A stretch of 64,000 nt of DNA from an uncultured Lachnospiraceae bacterium (GTDB lineage: Bacteria > Bacillota > Clostridia > Lachnospirales > Lachnospiraceae). Positions 1 to 8,625 of this stretch are shown in pieces (the first letter of the stretch is position 1; every line of letters starts with the position of its first letter). The notes below the pieces were generated by a model. The model was not told where the DNA came from and did no database searches. It worked only from the letters and a program-made list of their open reading frames with translations. The stretch is from NCBI GenBank assembly GCA_902493385.1, contig CABUPO010000007.1, positions 1 through 64,000 of the forward strand, in the 5' to 3' direction. The position numbers were made by a program, and so were the translations under genes.

Positions 1-47
1 ATGTGGTGCGTGTAAGTTATTTCTGGTTCTTTTCTCGGTCTTGCCAT

Positions 48-414
48 AAAATTTCCTTTCTGTATAAAAATGTATTCACATATAAGCCGATAGGAAGGAC
101 GATATGGATAACAGTGGGAAGTATTTTTAACAAAATCATGAGATTTTCGTGATAGATAGAATCACGCTGCGACTGTTTTTAACAGGAGCCAATCTGCACA
201 TTTTTATAAAATGTGCATTATCCGAGAGTATGGGGGGCGCTGGACATCCGGTGGATGTCCGCTTAGCGCGGACCGTTGCCGTGTGCCGGTGGCACACGTT
301 TGGCAACGACCGAAACGGAGTGTAGAAGCGGAGCGTAGACCGGAATCCCCATCAAGATTGTCGGTATGCAGAAATCCCCGAATGGGGTTTCTGTAATACG
401 CGGCGAATCTTGCT
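48..414 (+). repeat. Hairpin-rich direct repeat, left copy
   Basis: This ~367 bp segment recurs at 14027-14341 in the same orientation. Seen directly: an 8 bp stem GGACATCC/GGATGTCC (242-260), a 6 bp stem GTCCGC/GCGGAC (257-273) that shares bases with it, a nested 7+7 bp hairpin (274-308), and a 60-nt stem-loop (353-412). The nested hairpin is absent from the right copy. No convincing coding frame crosses the segment; short frames through it are broken by the hairpins. Hairpin density and placement at the edges of mobile-type cargo would suit a transfer origin or a structured RNA, but that is inference. I do not recognise a named family. Confidence 0.8.
353..412 (+). other. 60-nt stem-loop, left repeat copy
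   Basis: The outer arms CAAGATT/AATCTTG close a long imperfect stem containing GTAT/ATAC, CAGAAA/TTTCTG and CCCC/GGGG around the tetraloop GAAT. Compared with the right copy (14280-14339), two changes in the stem keep pairing (U-G to C-G, and G-C to G-U); the other visible changes lie in the loop. This pattern favours conservation as a folded nucleic acid. Strand of function is not known. Confidence 0.6.
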
Positions 415-559
415 CTGCGAGGTGTAAAAGTACTTCTATAATAAAAGCCAATTATTTTTCCCAAATGCTACCTACTGTTTTTTAATAATTAAAGAAACGG
501 TGAAAATTATTTTGATGTTTTAAGTGATGTTTTAAGTACGAAAAAACAATATCTAGGTA

Positions 560-588
560 TTGACATCAAGAGATTGATTTGATATAAT
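560..588 (+). promoter_or_regulatory. Promoter of the MarR gene
   Basis: TTGACA at 560-565 and TATAAT at 583-588 are separated by 17 bp, an ideal housekeeping promoter. An imperfect inverted repeat (TTGATAT...ATTTCAA, about 579-597) overlaps the -10 region and could be the MarR autoregulatory operator; the operator is inferred. Confidence 0.75.
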
Positions 589-616
589 TCATTTCAAGAA
601 AGGAGGAAATTCCGAT

Positions 617-1051
617 ATGAGTGAAAATATTTCGAGCATTACACTTATAAAGAGCATTAAAGATATTGAAGAAAAAGAACTAAATCATGCATTGAAGGCG
701 CTGGACATTACTCTATCTCAGGCAAAAGCACTTTCAGTTTTATCTAAGCGCCCGGACAATCAAGCTACATTGAAGTGTCTGGAAAAAGAACTTGAGCTTG
801 CACAATCGGTAATAGCTGGAACCGTAAAAAGGCTGGAACAAAAAAAGTATGTAGAAAGTTTTGGAGATCCTTCCGATAAGCGCATAAAAATTGTGCGGAT
901 TACAGATTTAGGTGAACAGACATATCAGGCATCCCAGAAAATCTTAGCGGAATTGGAAAATAAGGTCTTATCAGATTTAACGGATGATGAAAAACAGCAG
1001 CTTAAAGATTTGCTTATAAAAGTAAGAATCACCTTGCAGACAAAAGTTTAA
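617..1051 (+). CDS. MarR family transcriptional regulator
   Basis: The 144-residue product has the size and layout of MarR winged-helix dimers: helical N-terminus, recognition region around residues 55-75 (LAQSVIAGTVKRLEQKKYV), wing with D-x-R-x-K (SDKRIKIVRIT, about 90-100) and C-terminal dimerisation helices. MarR proteins usually repress adjacent efflux genes and release DNA on binding a phenolic or similar ligand. The start follows AAGGAGG at ~600-606. It sits just ahead of an ABC exporter pair and a MATE gene, which it probably controls. A terminator-like hairpin lies between it and the ABC genes. Ligand unknown. Confidence 0.9.
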   Translation: MSENISSITLIKSIKDIEEKELNHALKALDITLSQAKALSVLSKRPDNQATLKCLEKELELAQSVIAGTVKRLEQKKYVESFGDPSDKRIKIVRITDLGEQTYQASQKILAELENKVLSDLTDDEKQQLKDLLIKVRITLQTKV

Positions 1052-1053
1052 AC

Positions 1054-1085
1054 GTAATGCCCTAATATAACGGGCATTACATTTT
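1054..1085 (+). terminator. Hairpin after marR
   Basis: A perfect 9 bp stem GTAATGCCC/GGGCATTAC with a 9-nt loop is followed by ATTTT. It would end or attenuate the marR transcript before the ABC genes. A related AATGCCC/GGGCATT hairpin ends the ABC pair at 4871-4892. A second inverted repeat (CATGAT/ATCATG, about 1098-1118) lies upstream of the ABC gene and might be a regulator site. Confidence 0.7.
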
Positions 1086-1184
1086 ACCCATATAAATCTC
1101 ATGATATTAAAATCATGGGATTGATATGGACATTGTGAAAAAGAACAGAATAAATATAAACCCTAAAAGGAGGCACACATTTTT

Positions 1185-2948
1185 ATGGTCAAGATTTTGA
1201 AAAAACTGACAAAACAAGAGGTTTACATGATTTTGTGCAGTCTGGTATTTATCGTTGCACAGGTTTGGCTCGACCTCAAAATGCCGGAGTATATGTCTAC
1301 AATTACTACGTTGGTAGAAACTCCCGGCTCAGAGTTAAGTGAGATTCTTCTCAACGGCGGCTATATGCTGCTTTGTGCAGCAGGCAGTATGGTGGCAGCT
1401 ATGATGACAGGTTTCTTTGTAGCAAAGGTGGCTGCCGGACTATCAAAAACACTGCGGGAGCAAACTTTCAAAAAGGTTATGCGGTTCAACAGTGAAGAAA
1501 TGGGGCGTTTCTCTACCGCAAGTTTGATTACAAGAACAACAAATGACATTACACAGGTGCAGACAATTATTGCAATGGGCCTGCAGGCTGTTATTAAAGC
1601 GCCTATTCTTTTAGTGTGGGCCATTTTGAAAATTTCCAACAAACAGTGGCAATGGTCGGTAGCGACAGCGACTGCTGTACTGGTTATTTTAGCTGTACTT
1701 ACAATCGTTATTATCCTTGCACTTCCGAAGTTCCAGATTATTCAGAAACTAACGGATAACCTGAACCGCGTTACAAGAGAGAATCTAACAGGAATCCGTG
1801 TTGTCCGGGCTTATAATGCAGAAAAATATCAAGAGGAGAAATTTGAAAAGGCAAACGATGAATTAACCAGTACAAACCTGTTTGCAAATCGCGTAATGGC
1901 TTTACTTATGCCAACAATGACTTTTGTGACCTCAGGTATTAGTCTGGTGATTTACTGGATCGGCGCATACCTGATTGATGCGGCTGAAATGTCAGAACGG
2001 TTGGCAATCTTTTCGGATATGGTAGTTTTTTCGTCTTATGCTATGCAGGTCATTATGGCGTTTACCATGCTGACAATGATGTTTATCATGCTTCCCCGTG
2101 TTATGGTATCTGTTCGTCGTATCAACGAAGTTCTTGATACAGAGGTGAAAATGAAAGATGGCGTTGTCAATGATGGCGATGGTTCAAAGCAGGGTGAAGT
2201 TGAATTTCGGGATGTCAGCTTCCGTTATCCCGATGCAGGAGGCAATGTGCTGAAGAATATTAGCTTTACAGCACATAAGGGAGAAACGGTAGCGTTTATT
2301 GGCTCAACCGGAAGCGGAAAGACAACCCTCGTCAACCTGATTCCCCGTTTCTATGATGCAACAGAGGGTGAAATTCTAGTAGATGGTATTGATGTGAGAA
2401 ACTATTCGCAGCAGGCACTGCACAATAAACTAGGTTATGTATCACAAAGAGCAGTTCTGCTTTCCGGGACAGTAGAAAGCAATGTTGCTTATGGTGACAA
2501 TGGACAGCCTGCACCGCAAAAGGAAGCTATAACAGAAGCCATAACAATGGCGCAGGCAAGCGATTTTGTAGAGAAAATGGAGGGCGGACTGTCTGCAAGG
2601 ATCGCACAGGGTGGCACCAATGTGTCGGGTGGACAGAAACAGCGTCTTTCCATTGCTCGTGCGATCTGCCGCCACCCGGAAATTTACATTTTCGATGATT
2701 CATTTTCAGCCCTGGATTATAAAACCGACCGTGTCCTGCGGACGACTTTGGACGAGAAACTAAAAGATGCGACGAAACTGATTGTAGCACAACGTATCGG
2801 AACAATCCGTAATGCAGATAAGATCATTGTGCTGGATGCCGGAAAAATTGCTGGAATGGGAACGCATGAAGAACTTATGAAAAATTGTATTGCTTATCAA
2901 GAAATCGCCCGTTCGCAGCTCTCAGAGGAGGAATTAGCAAATGCCTGA
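1185..2948 (+). CDS. ABC exporter half-transporter with degenerate ATP site
   Basis: This 587-residue protein has an N-terminal six-helix exporter domain (about 15-325) and a C-terminal ATPase. Walker A GSTGSGKTT is near residue 372, the signature VSGGQKQ near 479, and Walker B IYIFDDS near 500. The residue after the Walker B aspartate is Asp instead of the catalytic Glu. That is typical of the inactive half of heterodimeric exporters such as BmrCD or LmrCD. It overlaps the next ABC gene by 8 bp, so the two are translationally coupled and likely form one heterodimer. Role inferred: drug or lipid export under MarR control. The start follows AAAGGAGG. Confidence 0.9.
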   Translation: MVKILKKLTKQEVYMILCSLVFIVAQVWLDLKMPEYMSTITTLVETPGSELSEILLNGGYMLLCAAGSMVAAMMTGFFVAKVAAGLSKTLREQTFKKVMRFNSEEMGRFSTASLITRTTNDITQVQTIIAMGLQAVIKAPILLVWAILKISNKQWQWSVATATAVLVILAVLTIVIILALPKFQIIQKLTDNLNRVTRENLTGIRVVRAYNAEKYQEEKFEKANDELTSTNLFANRVMALLMPTMTFVTSGISLVIYWIGAYLIDAAEMSERLAIFSDMVVFSSYAMQVIMAFTMLTMMFIMLPRVMVSVRRINEVLDTEVKMKDGVVNDGDGSKQGEVEFRDVSFRYPDAGGNVLKNISFTAHKGETVAFIGSTGSGKTTLVNLIPRFYDATEGEILVDGIDVRNYSQQALHNKLGYVSQRAVLLSGTVESNVAYGDNGQPAPQKEAITEAITMAQASDFVEKMEGGLSARIAQGGTNVSGGQKQRLSIARAICRHPEIYIFDDSFSALDYKTDRVLRTTLDEKLKDATKLIVAQRIGTIRNADKIIVLDAGKIAGMGTHEELMKNCIAYQEIARSQLSEEELANA

Positions 2949-4803
2949 AAAAGAATATGAATTTGGTAGCGTAAAAAGAAATCAGAAAACCGGCATGGGA
3001 GGAGGACGTATGGGCGGCCCCGGCAGGGCAGGCGGTGCAGTTGGAGAAAAAGCAAAAAACTCTGGCGCAGCATTGAAAAATTTGTTGAGCTATTGCAAAC
3101 CTTATCTTCCTGCGATTTTGATTGCCTTGATTCTTGGAGCCATCGGTGCCGTATTTTCCGTTATTGGGCCAAGCAAAATTTCGGAAATCACAGATTTGAT
3201 TACAGAAGGTCTTACGGGAGCTATTGATATTACAAAGATTGTAAATATCTGCATTTTGCTGGCCGTGCTGTATGGGCTTAGCTGGGTATTCGGCTATATG
3301 CAGAGCTTTATCCTTGCCACAGTCACACAGCGGGTATCAAAATCTTTGAGAACCGATATATCTAAAAAAATCAATCGCCTGCCGCTTAGATACTTTGACA
3401 AGACCAGCTTTGGAGATGTGCTGTCCCGCGTCACGAATGATGTTGATACGATTGGACAGATGCTGAATAATAGTCTTGGAACCCTGATTTCTTCCGTCAC
3501 ATTGCTTGTCGGTGCGTTAATTATGATGCTCGTCACTAATGTACTTATGGCGGCCAGTGCGATTGTTGCGTCACTGATTGGTTTTGTGGTAATGCTTGTA
3601 ATTATATCGCGCTCACAGAAATATTTTCTTGCCCAGCAAAATTCATTGGGGGCGATTGAAGGCCATGTTGAAGAAATGTATGCAGGACATCAGGTGGTGC
3701 GCGTTTATAATGGGGAAGCGCAGGCGGAAAAAACATTTGACGAAATCAATGGCTCGCTTTATGACAGTGCATGGAAGTCCCAGTTTTTCTCCGGCTTGAT
3801 GATGCCGTTGATGAGTATGGTTGGAAATTTTGGATATGTTGCAGTTTGTGTTATCGGCGCTGTATTGGCGGCAAACGGTACGATCACTTTTGGCGTAATC
3901 GTTTCTTTTATGCTGTACGTCCGCTTGTTTACACAGCCGCTTTCTCAAATTGCACAAGTATTTACAAGTCTGCAATCTACACTTGCAGCCAGTGAAAGAG
4001 TTTTTGACTTCTTAAATGAGGAGGAAATGGAGGACGAGAGCACAAAATCGCGTTATCTGCAATCCGTACAGGGTAATGTAGAATTTCGGAATGTTCGCTT
4101 TGGATATGATCTAGATAAAATGATTATTCACAACTTTAGCTCGAATGTTAAGGCTGGACAAACGATTGCTATTGTTGGTCCAACTGGAGCCGGAAAGACT
4201 ACGCTCGTCAATCTGCTCATGCGTTTTTATGAAACAAACGGAGGGGAAATTCTAATTGATAGTGTGCCGATTCGCGAATTGACAAGGGAAAACGTGCGGG
4301 AGCAATTTTGCATGGTTTTACAGGACACTTGGCTGTTTGAAGGTACAGTGCGCGAAAATATTGCTTATTCCCAAAAGAGAGTTACCGATGAACAGCTTGA
4401 TGAAGTATGCAGGACCGTCGGATTAGAGCATTTTGTAAAATCACTGCCGCAGGGCTATGACACCGTTTTGAATGAACAAACCACGCTTTCCGCAGGCCAG
4501 CGTCAGCTTATTACCATTGCCCGCGCTATGATAGAAAACGCCCCGCTGCTGATTCTGGATGAAGCAACAAGCTCTGTTGATACCAAAACAGAGATGCTGG
4601 TGCAGGAAGCAATGGCGCGGCTGGCAGAGGGAAGAACCTCCTTTGTCATTGCTCACAGGCTTTCTACAATCAAACACGCAGACCTGATTCTGGTGCTGAA
4701 AGATGGTGACATCATCGAAAGCGGCACTCACAAACAGCTTCTTGCCAAGAATGGATTTTATGCGGAGCTGTATAACAGCCAGTTTGATCAGGCAGCGTCT
4801 TAA
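2941..4803 (+). CDS. ABC exporter half-transporter with canonical ATP site
   Basis: Partner of the preceding gene, 620 residues. It begins with a Gly-rich basic tail (about 1-40), then six membrane helices (about 45-345), then the ATPase: Walker A GPTGAGKTT near residue 413, signature LSAGQRQ near 515, Walker B LLILDEATS near 536 with the catalytic Glu intact. One canonical and one degenerate partner is the known arrangement of type IV heterodimeric exporters. Its start codon lies within the end of the upstream gene, with GGAGG just before. Substrate unknown; the MarR and MATE neighbours suggest xenobiotic efflux. Confidence 0.9.
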   Translation: MPEKEYEFGSVKRNQKTGMGGGRMGGPGRAGGAVGEKAKNSGAALKNLLSYCKPYLPAILIALILGAIGAVFSVIGPSKISEITDLITEGLTGAIDITKIVNICILLAVLYGLSWVFGYMQSFILATVTQRVSKSLRTDISKKINRLPLRYFDKTSFGDVLSRVTNDVDTIGQMLNNSLGTLISSVTLLVGALIMMLVTNVLMAASAIVASLIGFVVMLVIISRSQKYFLAQQNSLGAIEGHVEEMYAGHQVVRVYNGEAQAEKTFDEINGSLYDSAWKSQFFSGLMMPLMSMVGNFGYVAVCVIGAVLAANGTITFGVIVSFMLYVRLFTQPLSQIAQVFTSLQSTLAASERVFDFLNEEEMEDESTKSRYLQSVQGNVEFRNVRFGYDLDKMIIHNFSSNVKAGQTIAIVGPTGAGKTTLVNLLMRFYETNGGEILIDSVPIRELTRENVREQFCMVLQDTWLFEGTVRENIAYSQKRVTDEQLDEVCRTVGLEHFVKSLPQGYDTVLNEQTTLSAGQRQLITIARAMIENAPLLILDEATSSVDTKTEMLVQEAMARLAEGRTSFVIAHRLSTIKHADLILVLKDGDIIESGTHKQLLAKNGFYAELYNSQFDQAAS

Positions 4804-4830
4804 TTGCGGTAAAATAATCTTATAATTGCA

Positions 4831-4896
4831 AATACCACCTCTATCTGATGAAACAATGGATGTGGTATTCAATGCCCGCATAAATGGGCATTATAT
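4831..4896 (+). terminator. Tandem hairpins after the ABC pair
   Basis: AATACCAC (4831-4838) pairs with GTGGTATT (4862-4869). It is followed by AATGCCC/GGGCATT (4871-4892) and ATATTTT. The second hairpin resembles the one after marR. Probable terminator or attenuator before the MATE gene. Confidence 0.6.
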
Positions 4897-4956
4897 TTTG
4901 AATATGCCAATCTCTTGGCTTCAATCTTATAGTATCGAAAGGAGACTGATAACATT

Positions 4957-6297
4957 ATGAAAAAAATGTCACTTGAAGAATACAATGCAATGCCTGTCAA
5001 GTCCGCTGTATTCCAAAATGCACTTCCTGCTATGTGTACGATGCTTTTGGCACTGGTTTATAATCTGGCGGATACCCTATTTATTGGGATGACTCATGAT
5101 CCCATCCAACTTGCTGCGATTTCTCTAACTACTTCTTTGTTTATGATGTTCTCTGCTGTTTCCAATATTTTTGGAATGGGCGGCACATCCGTCATTTCCC
5201 GTGCAATGGGACAAAAACGTGCAGAGTATAGCAAAAAGGTAAGCTCGTTCTGTATGTGGACGGCTGTTGGTATTGGCGTGATTTTAGCAGCGGTATTTTG
5301 TATCTTTGCAGAGCCGATTTTGAACGTACTGGGAGCCAGTGCGGACACACTTCCTCACGCCTCCAGTTATTTGGTTATTGTGGCCTTTTCCGCACCATTC
5401 TCCATGCTTTCAGGTACATTTTCAAAAATCCTGACAGCGGAAGGACAGCCGAAAAAAGCAATGATCGGTATCAGCGCGGGAAACCTTTTAAACATTGTTC
5501 TTGATCCGATTTTTATTTTAGGCTTCCATTGGGATGTTGCCGGTGCTGCTATTGCAACATTAATCAGCAATGTGATTGCTGCGGGATATTACCTTTGGTA
5601 TTTCCTGAGTAAAAAATCGTCCCTTAGTATCAGCATCAAGGATTATTCTGCAAAAGACAAGATTTGTTCCAGTGTACTTTCTATCGGAATTCCGGCAGCG
5701 CTTGGTTCCATCGTTATGGGCGTTTCAGTGATGGTAGTCAATAATCTGATGGCCGGATATGGCGATATGGCTCTTGCCGGAAGCGGTGTGGCAACAAAAG
5801 TAGCAATGGTTACAAGTACGTTGTGCATTGGAGTTGGTCAGGGGAGTCAGCCGCTGCTGGGCTACTGCGTTGGTGCAAAGCAATGGAAACGGTACAAAGA
5901 AACATTTCGATTCTCGCTTGTATTTGCATTTGTTGTCGGTGTAATTATGACGGGATTGTGTTACATTTTCACGGGCCAGCTTGTTGGTATGTTCCTGACA
6001 GACAGCAATGCCTTTGATTATGCGTTCCGGTTCACCAGAATCCTTTTGACTACCAGCGCACTGTTTGGAATTTTTTATGTATTCCAGAATAGCTTGCAGG
6101 CAATGGGAGCGGCAGTTTCAGCGTTGCTTGTGAATATCAGTCGTCAGGGATTGATTTATATTCCGATGCTTTATGTAATGAACAGCATGTTAGGCGTGGA
6201 CGGCATCCTTTGGGCGCAGCCTGTTGCGGATGTTCTTTCCCTGATTCTTGCAATTGTTCTGTATTATATTTCTGCCGGAGTTAAAGCTGCTCATTGA
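4957..6297 (+). CDS. MATE family efflux transporter (3' end recombined)
   Basis: The 446-residue membrane protein has MATE features: an N-terminal extension ending LALVYNLADTLFIG, about twelve hydrophobic helices in two halves, and ISRAMGQ-type loop residues near 85-90. It probably exports cationic drugs by Na+ or H+ antiport together with the upstream ABC pair. The last residues (SAGVKAAH) are odd. From about 6278 the DNA matches the middle of a WYL regulator gene (compare 25493 on), so the original stop was lost and the frame ends in foreign sequence. All expected helices appear present, so it may still work. Start follows AAAGGAG. Confidence 0.85.
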   Translation: MKKMSLEEYNAMPVKSAVFQNALPAMCTMLLALVYNLADTLFIGMTHDPIQLAAISLTTSLFMMFSAVSNIFGMGGTSVISRAMGQKRAEYSKKVSSFCMWTAVGIGVILAAVFCIFAEPILNVLGASADTLPHASSYLVIVAFSAPFSMLSGTFSKILTAEGQPKKAMIGISAGNLLNIVLDPIFILGFHWDVAGAAIATLISNVIAAGYYLWYFLSKKSSLSISIKDYSAKDKICSSVLSIGIPAALGSIVMGVSVMVVNNLMAGYGDMALAGSGVATKVAMVTSTLCIGVGQGSQPLLGYCVGAKQWKRYKETFRFSLVFAFVVGVIMTGLCYIFTGQLVGMFLTDSNAFDYAFRFTRILLTTSALFGIFYVFQNSLQAMGAAVSALLVNISRQGLIYIPMLYVMNSMLGVDGILWAQPVADVLSLILAIVLYYISAGVKAAH

Positions 6298-7024
6298 CGC
6301 AGTGGAATCTTCCAAATTTATTACGCAGAAGAAAAGCAACGCTCTGATTGAGAAGATACATACGCTTACAAGTCCCGGTCAGGTGTCTAAGCTGAAAAGA
6401 AATAACTACATTGCCGACAGAATTAAGCCGGACAATGAGCAGATTTATTACATAGTGGACACGATTAACGACGCTATCAACGAAGGAAGGCAGATTTCTT
6501 TCCAATATTATGATTACACCGGACTGAAGAAAAAAGTCCTGAAAAACAAAGGAGAGGTATATAGAATTAGTCCATATCATCTTTTGTGGAACGGGGATTA
6601 TTATTATGTGATTGGCTATTCCGAAAAGAAAGGTAAAATTGTGACTTTCCGGGTTGACCGTATTGCAGCCACACCGGAGATACTGGAGAAGGAAAGCGTA
6701 CCGCAGCCGGAAGGTTTCAATATTGCTGATTTTACAAAGGAAGTATTCTATATGTATGACGGCGATGAGGTAACGGTGGATCTGCGCTGCGATAACAGCC
6801 TGATGAAAACAATGATTGACCGTTTTGGCGAAGATGTAACCACCCTTGCTTATGATATGACCTCATTCCGCCTGATAACCGAAGTGTCAGCCAGTCAGAC
6901 CTTTTTCGGTTGGGTGTTTGGGTTCGGCGGCAAGGTGCAGATACTTGCGCCGGCGGAGGTTAAGGAACAGTATCGGCAGATAATACAAAATGAATTTGAC
7001 ACAATAAATAAAGAACAAGAATAA
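6279..7024 (+). pseudogene. WYL-domain regulator, N-terminal HTH missing
   Basis: From LPELKLLIDAVESSK onward this frame encodes the WYL part and C-terminal extension (WCX) of a WYL transcriptional regulator, ending in a 3' tail with FFGWVFGFGGKVQIL. The winged HTH is gone: DNA upstream of about 6278 is the MATE gene. A possible start inside the MATE end (6248) would give 258 residues with no DNA-binding domain. A second, differently damaged copy lies at 25294-26115; comparison shows this copy keeps two segments deleted there. WYL domains sense nucleic-acid-type ligands and often regulate defence or stress genes. I infer a broken gene. Confidence 0.85.
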
Positions 7025-7031
7025 CGCTTCA

Positions 7032-7069
7032 AATTAAAACTTAGGGGAAATTTCTCCTAAGTTTTAATT
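7032..7069. terminator. Strong bidirectional terminator-like hairpin
   Basis: AATTAAAACTTAGG (7032-7045) pairs perfectly over 14 bp with CCTAAGTTTTAATT (7056-7069). A/T arms on both sides would give U-runs in either direction. It separates the WYL remnant from the ATPase gene. Confidence 0.85.
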
Positions 7070-7157
7070 AAATATTGATTATTGGGCAAAATAATGTTAT
7101 GATACAGTTGTAATTTACGAGAAAAGTGCAGCAAGTTTTAACTGGGAGGAAAATTCT

Positions 7158-8447
7158 ATGGAAAAACTCATAAGCCGAGATGCCTATTTAAGCAGGCTGA
7201 TTGACAAAAAAGAAAATGGTTTGATTAAGGTCATTACCGGAATCAGACGATGCGGAAAAAGTTATCTTCTGTTTTACTTGTTCCGTGACTATTTGATAGA
7301 AAGCGGTGTTAAAGAAGAACAGATTATTTCTATCGCGCTTGACGATGACACCTGCGAGCAGTACCGTAATCCCGGTGAGCTTTCAAAATATATCCGTTCA
7401 AAAATTGTGAATAAGGAAATGTACTATATTCTTATAGATGAAGTGCAGTACGCAATCACAAAACAAGAGCTTGAAAATCCGGAAGATATTAAGCTCTATA
7501 ATGTTTTGAATGGGTTAATGCGGCTCCGTAATGTAGACATTTATGTTACCGGAAGCAACTCCAAGCTGCTTTCTCAAGATGTAATGACCGCATTTAGAGG
7601 CAGGGGCGATCAGGTTCAGGTGTTTCCTTTATCGTTTAAAGAATATTACGATTTTGTCGGCGGGGATAAATCAGAAGCCTATGAGGAGTATGCCCTCTAT
7701 GGAGGAATGCCGCAGATCATATCCTTTAAGCGTGATGAAGAAAAGGTTATGTATCTGAAGAACCTGTTTTCGGAAGTATATTTCAAAGACATTAGTGAGC
7801 GATATGTTGTGAAGCTTCCTGATGTGCTGACTGAGCTTACAGATGATTTGTGTTCTTCTATAGGTTCTCTCACAAATGCAAAAAAGATTGCTGATACTTT
7901 AGGTACTGTAAAGAATATAAAAGTATCTACAAGCACAATCACAAAATATATGGGCTACTTGATTGAGTCGTTTATGTTTAGAGAAGCGAAAAGATATGAT
8001 GTAAAAGGCAAAAAGTACTTTGAGTATCCTCTTAAATATTATTGCACAGATGTGGGACTCCGCAATGCAAGACTTAATTTCAGACAGCAGGAAGAAACAC
8101 ATATAATGGAGAACATCATTTATAATGAATTGATTTGTCGTGGATACTCTGTAGATGTTGGGGTTGTTGAAATTATAGAAAGCAACGAAGGCAAAAAAAC
8201 AAGAAAACAATGTGAAATAGACTTTGTTGTAAATATGGGGTCAAAAAGATATTATATTCAGTCTGCTTTGTCTGTCAGCGATCCGGATAAAATGACGACT
8301 GAGTTAAGACCGTTAAAAAACACGAAGGATTTCTTTAAGAAGATTATCATATCCAAAACCCACGCAAAGGCTTGGACGGATGAAGACGGCATTGTGCATA
8401 TCGGATTATATGACTTTCTGTTAAACCCCAACTCCTTAGAATTGTAA
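7158..8447 (+). CDS. DUF4143-type ATP-binding protein (copy 1)
   Basis: 429 residues. An N-terminal AAA-type ATPase has Walker A GIRRCGKSYLL near residues 28-38, Walker B YYILIDEVQ near 90-98 and a sensor segment YVTGSNSKLLS near 132-142. A winged-helix region and a C-terminal DUF4143 domain follow, with nuclease-fold-like CEIDFVV near 355. Such proteins are common in anaerobes, often mobile and in many paralogues; their biochemical role is not established. Here it stands alone between two terminators, with GGGAGGAAA before the start. A diverged relative is at 23896-25107, and both lie beside WYL and LexA genes. I infer a link to mobile-element or defence biology only. Confidence 0.85.
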   Translation: MEKLISRDAYLSRLIDKKENGLIKVITGIRRCGKSYLLFYLFRDYLIESGVKEEQIISIALDDDTCEQYRNPGELSKYIRSKIVNKEMYYILIDEVQYAITKQELENPEDIKLYNVLNGLMRLRNVDIYVTGSNSKLLSQDVMTAFRGRGDQVQVFPLSFKEYYDFVGGDKSEAYEEYALYGGMPQIISFKRDEEKVMYLKNLFSEVYFKDISERYVVKLPDVLTELTDDLCSSIGSLTNAKKIADTLGTVKNIKVSTSTITKYMGYLIESFMFREAKRYDVKGKKYFEYPLKYYCTDVGLRNARLNFRQQEETHIMENIIYNELICRGYSVDVGVVEIIESNEGKKTRKQCEIDFVVNMGSKRYYIQSALSVSDPDKMTTELRPLKNTKDFFKKIIISKTHAKAWTDEDGIVHIGLYDFLLNPNSLEL

Positions 8448-8498
8448 GGAGGAACAGTTGAAAGCAAATGTAGCAAATAAAATTAAATAGTTTAAGAA

Positions 8499-8533
8499 GA
8501 GGTGTCAGCTAAAACTGACACCTCATTTCTTTT
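8499..8533 (+). terminator. Terminator after the DUF4143 gene
   Basis: A perfect 10 bp stem GAGGTGTCAG/CTGACACCTC with loop CTAAAA is followed by ATTTCTTTT. It is a clear intrinsic terminator. Confidence 0.9.
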
Positions 8534-8546
8534 GCCCAAAATCTTA

Positions 8547-8604
8547 TTGATAATTTCAGAAAGTGGAGTATAATAGACTTATCTGAAACAAACTGTTTCT
8601 GATA
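8547..8604 (+). promoter_or_regulatory. Promoter and probable operator of the LexA-like gene
   Basis: TTGATA (8547-8552) and TATAAT (8569-8574) are 16 bp apart. Just downstream, ATCTGAAACA (8581-8590) and TGTTTCTGAT (8594-8603) form a near-perfect 10 bp inverted repeat around AAC. A dyad placed over the transcription start is where a self-repressing LexA-type protein should bind. It differs from the usual Gram-positive SOS box GAACN4GTTC. The promoter is seen; the binding is inferred. Confidence 0.75.
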
Positions 8605-8625
8605 GAAAAAGAGAGGTATATTAAG

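Noticed and set aside
204..464. Protein frames through the left repeat
   Set aside because: Repeat copies differ by indels that break every frame, and the differences preserve stems, not codons.
4441..4881. 146-residue minus-strand ORF over the ABC gene end
   Set aside because: Antisense shadow covering the Walker region and terminator; no start signal.
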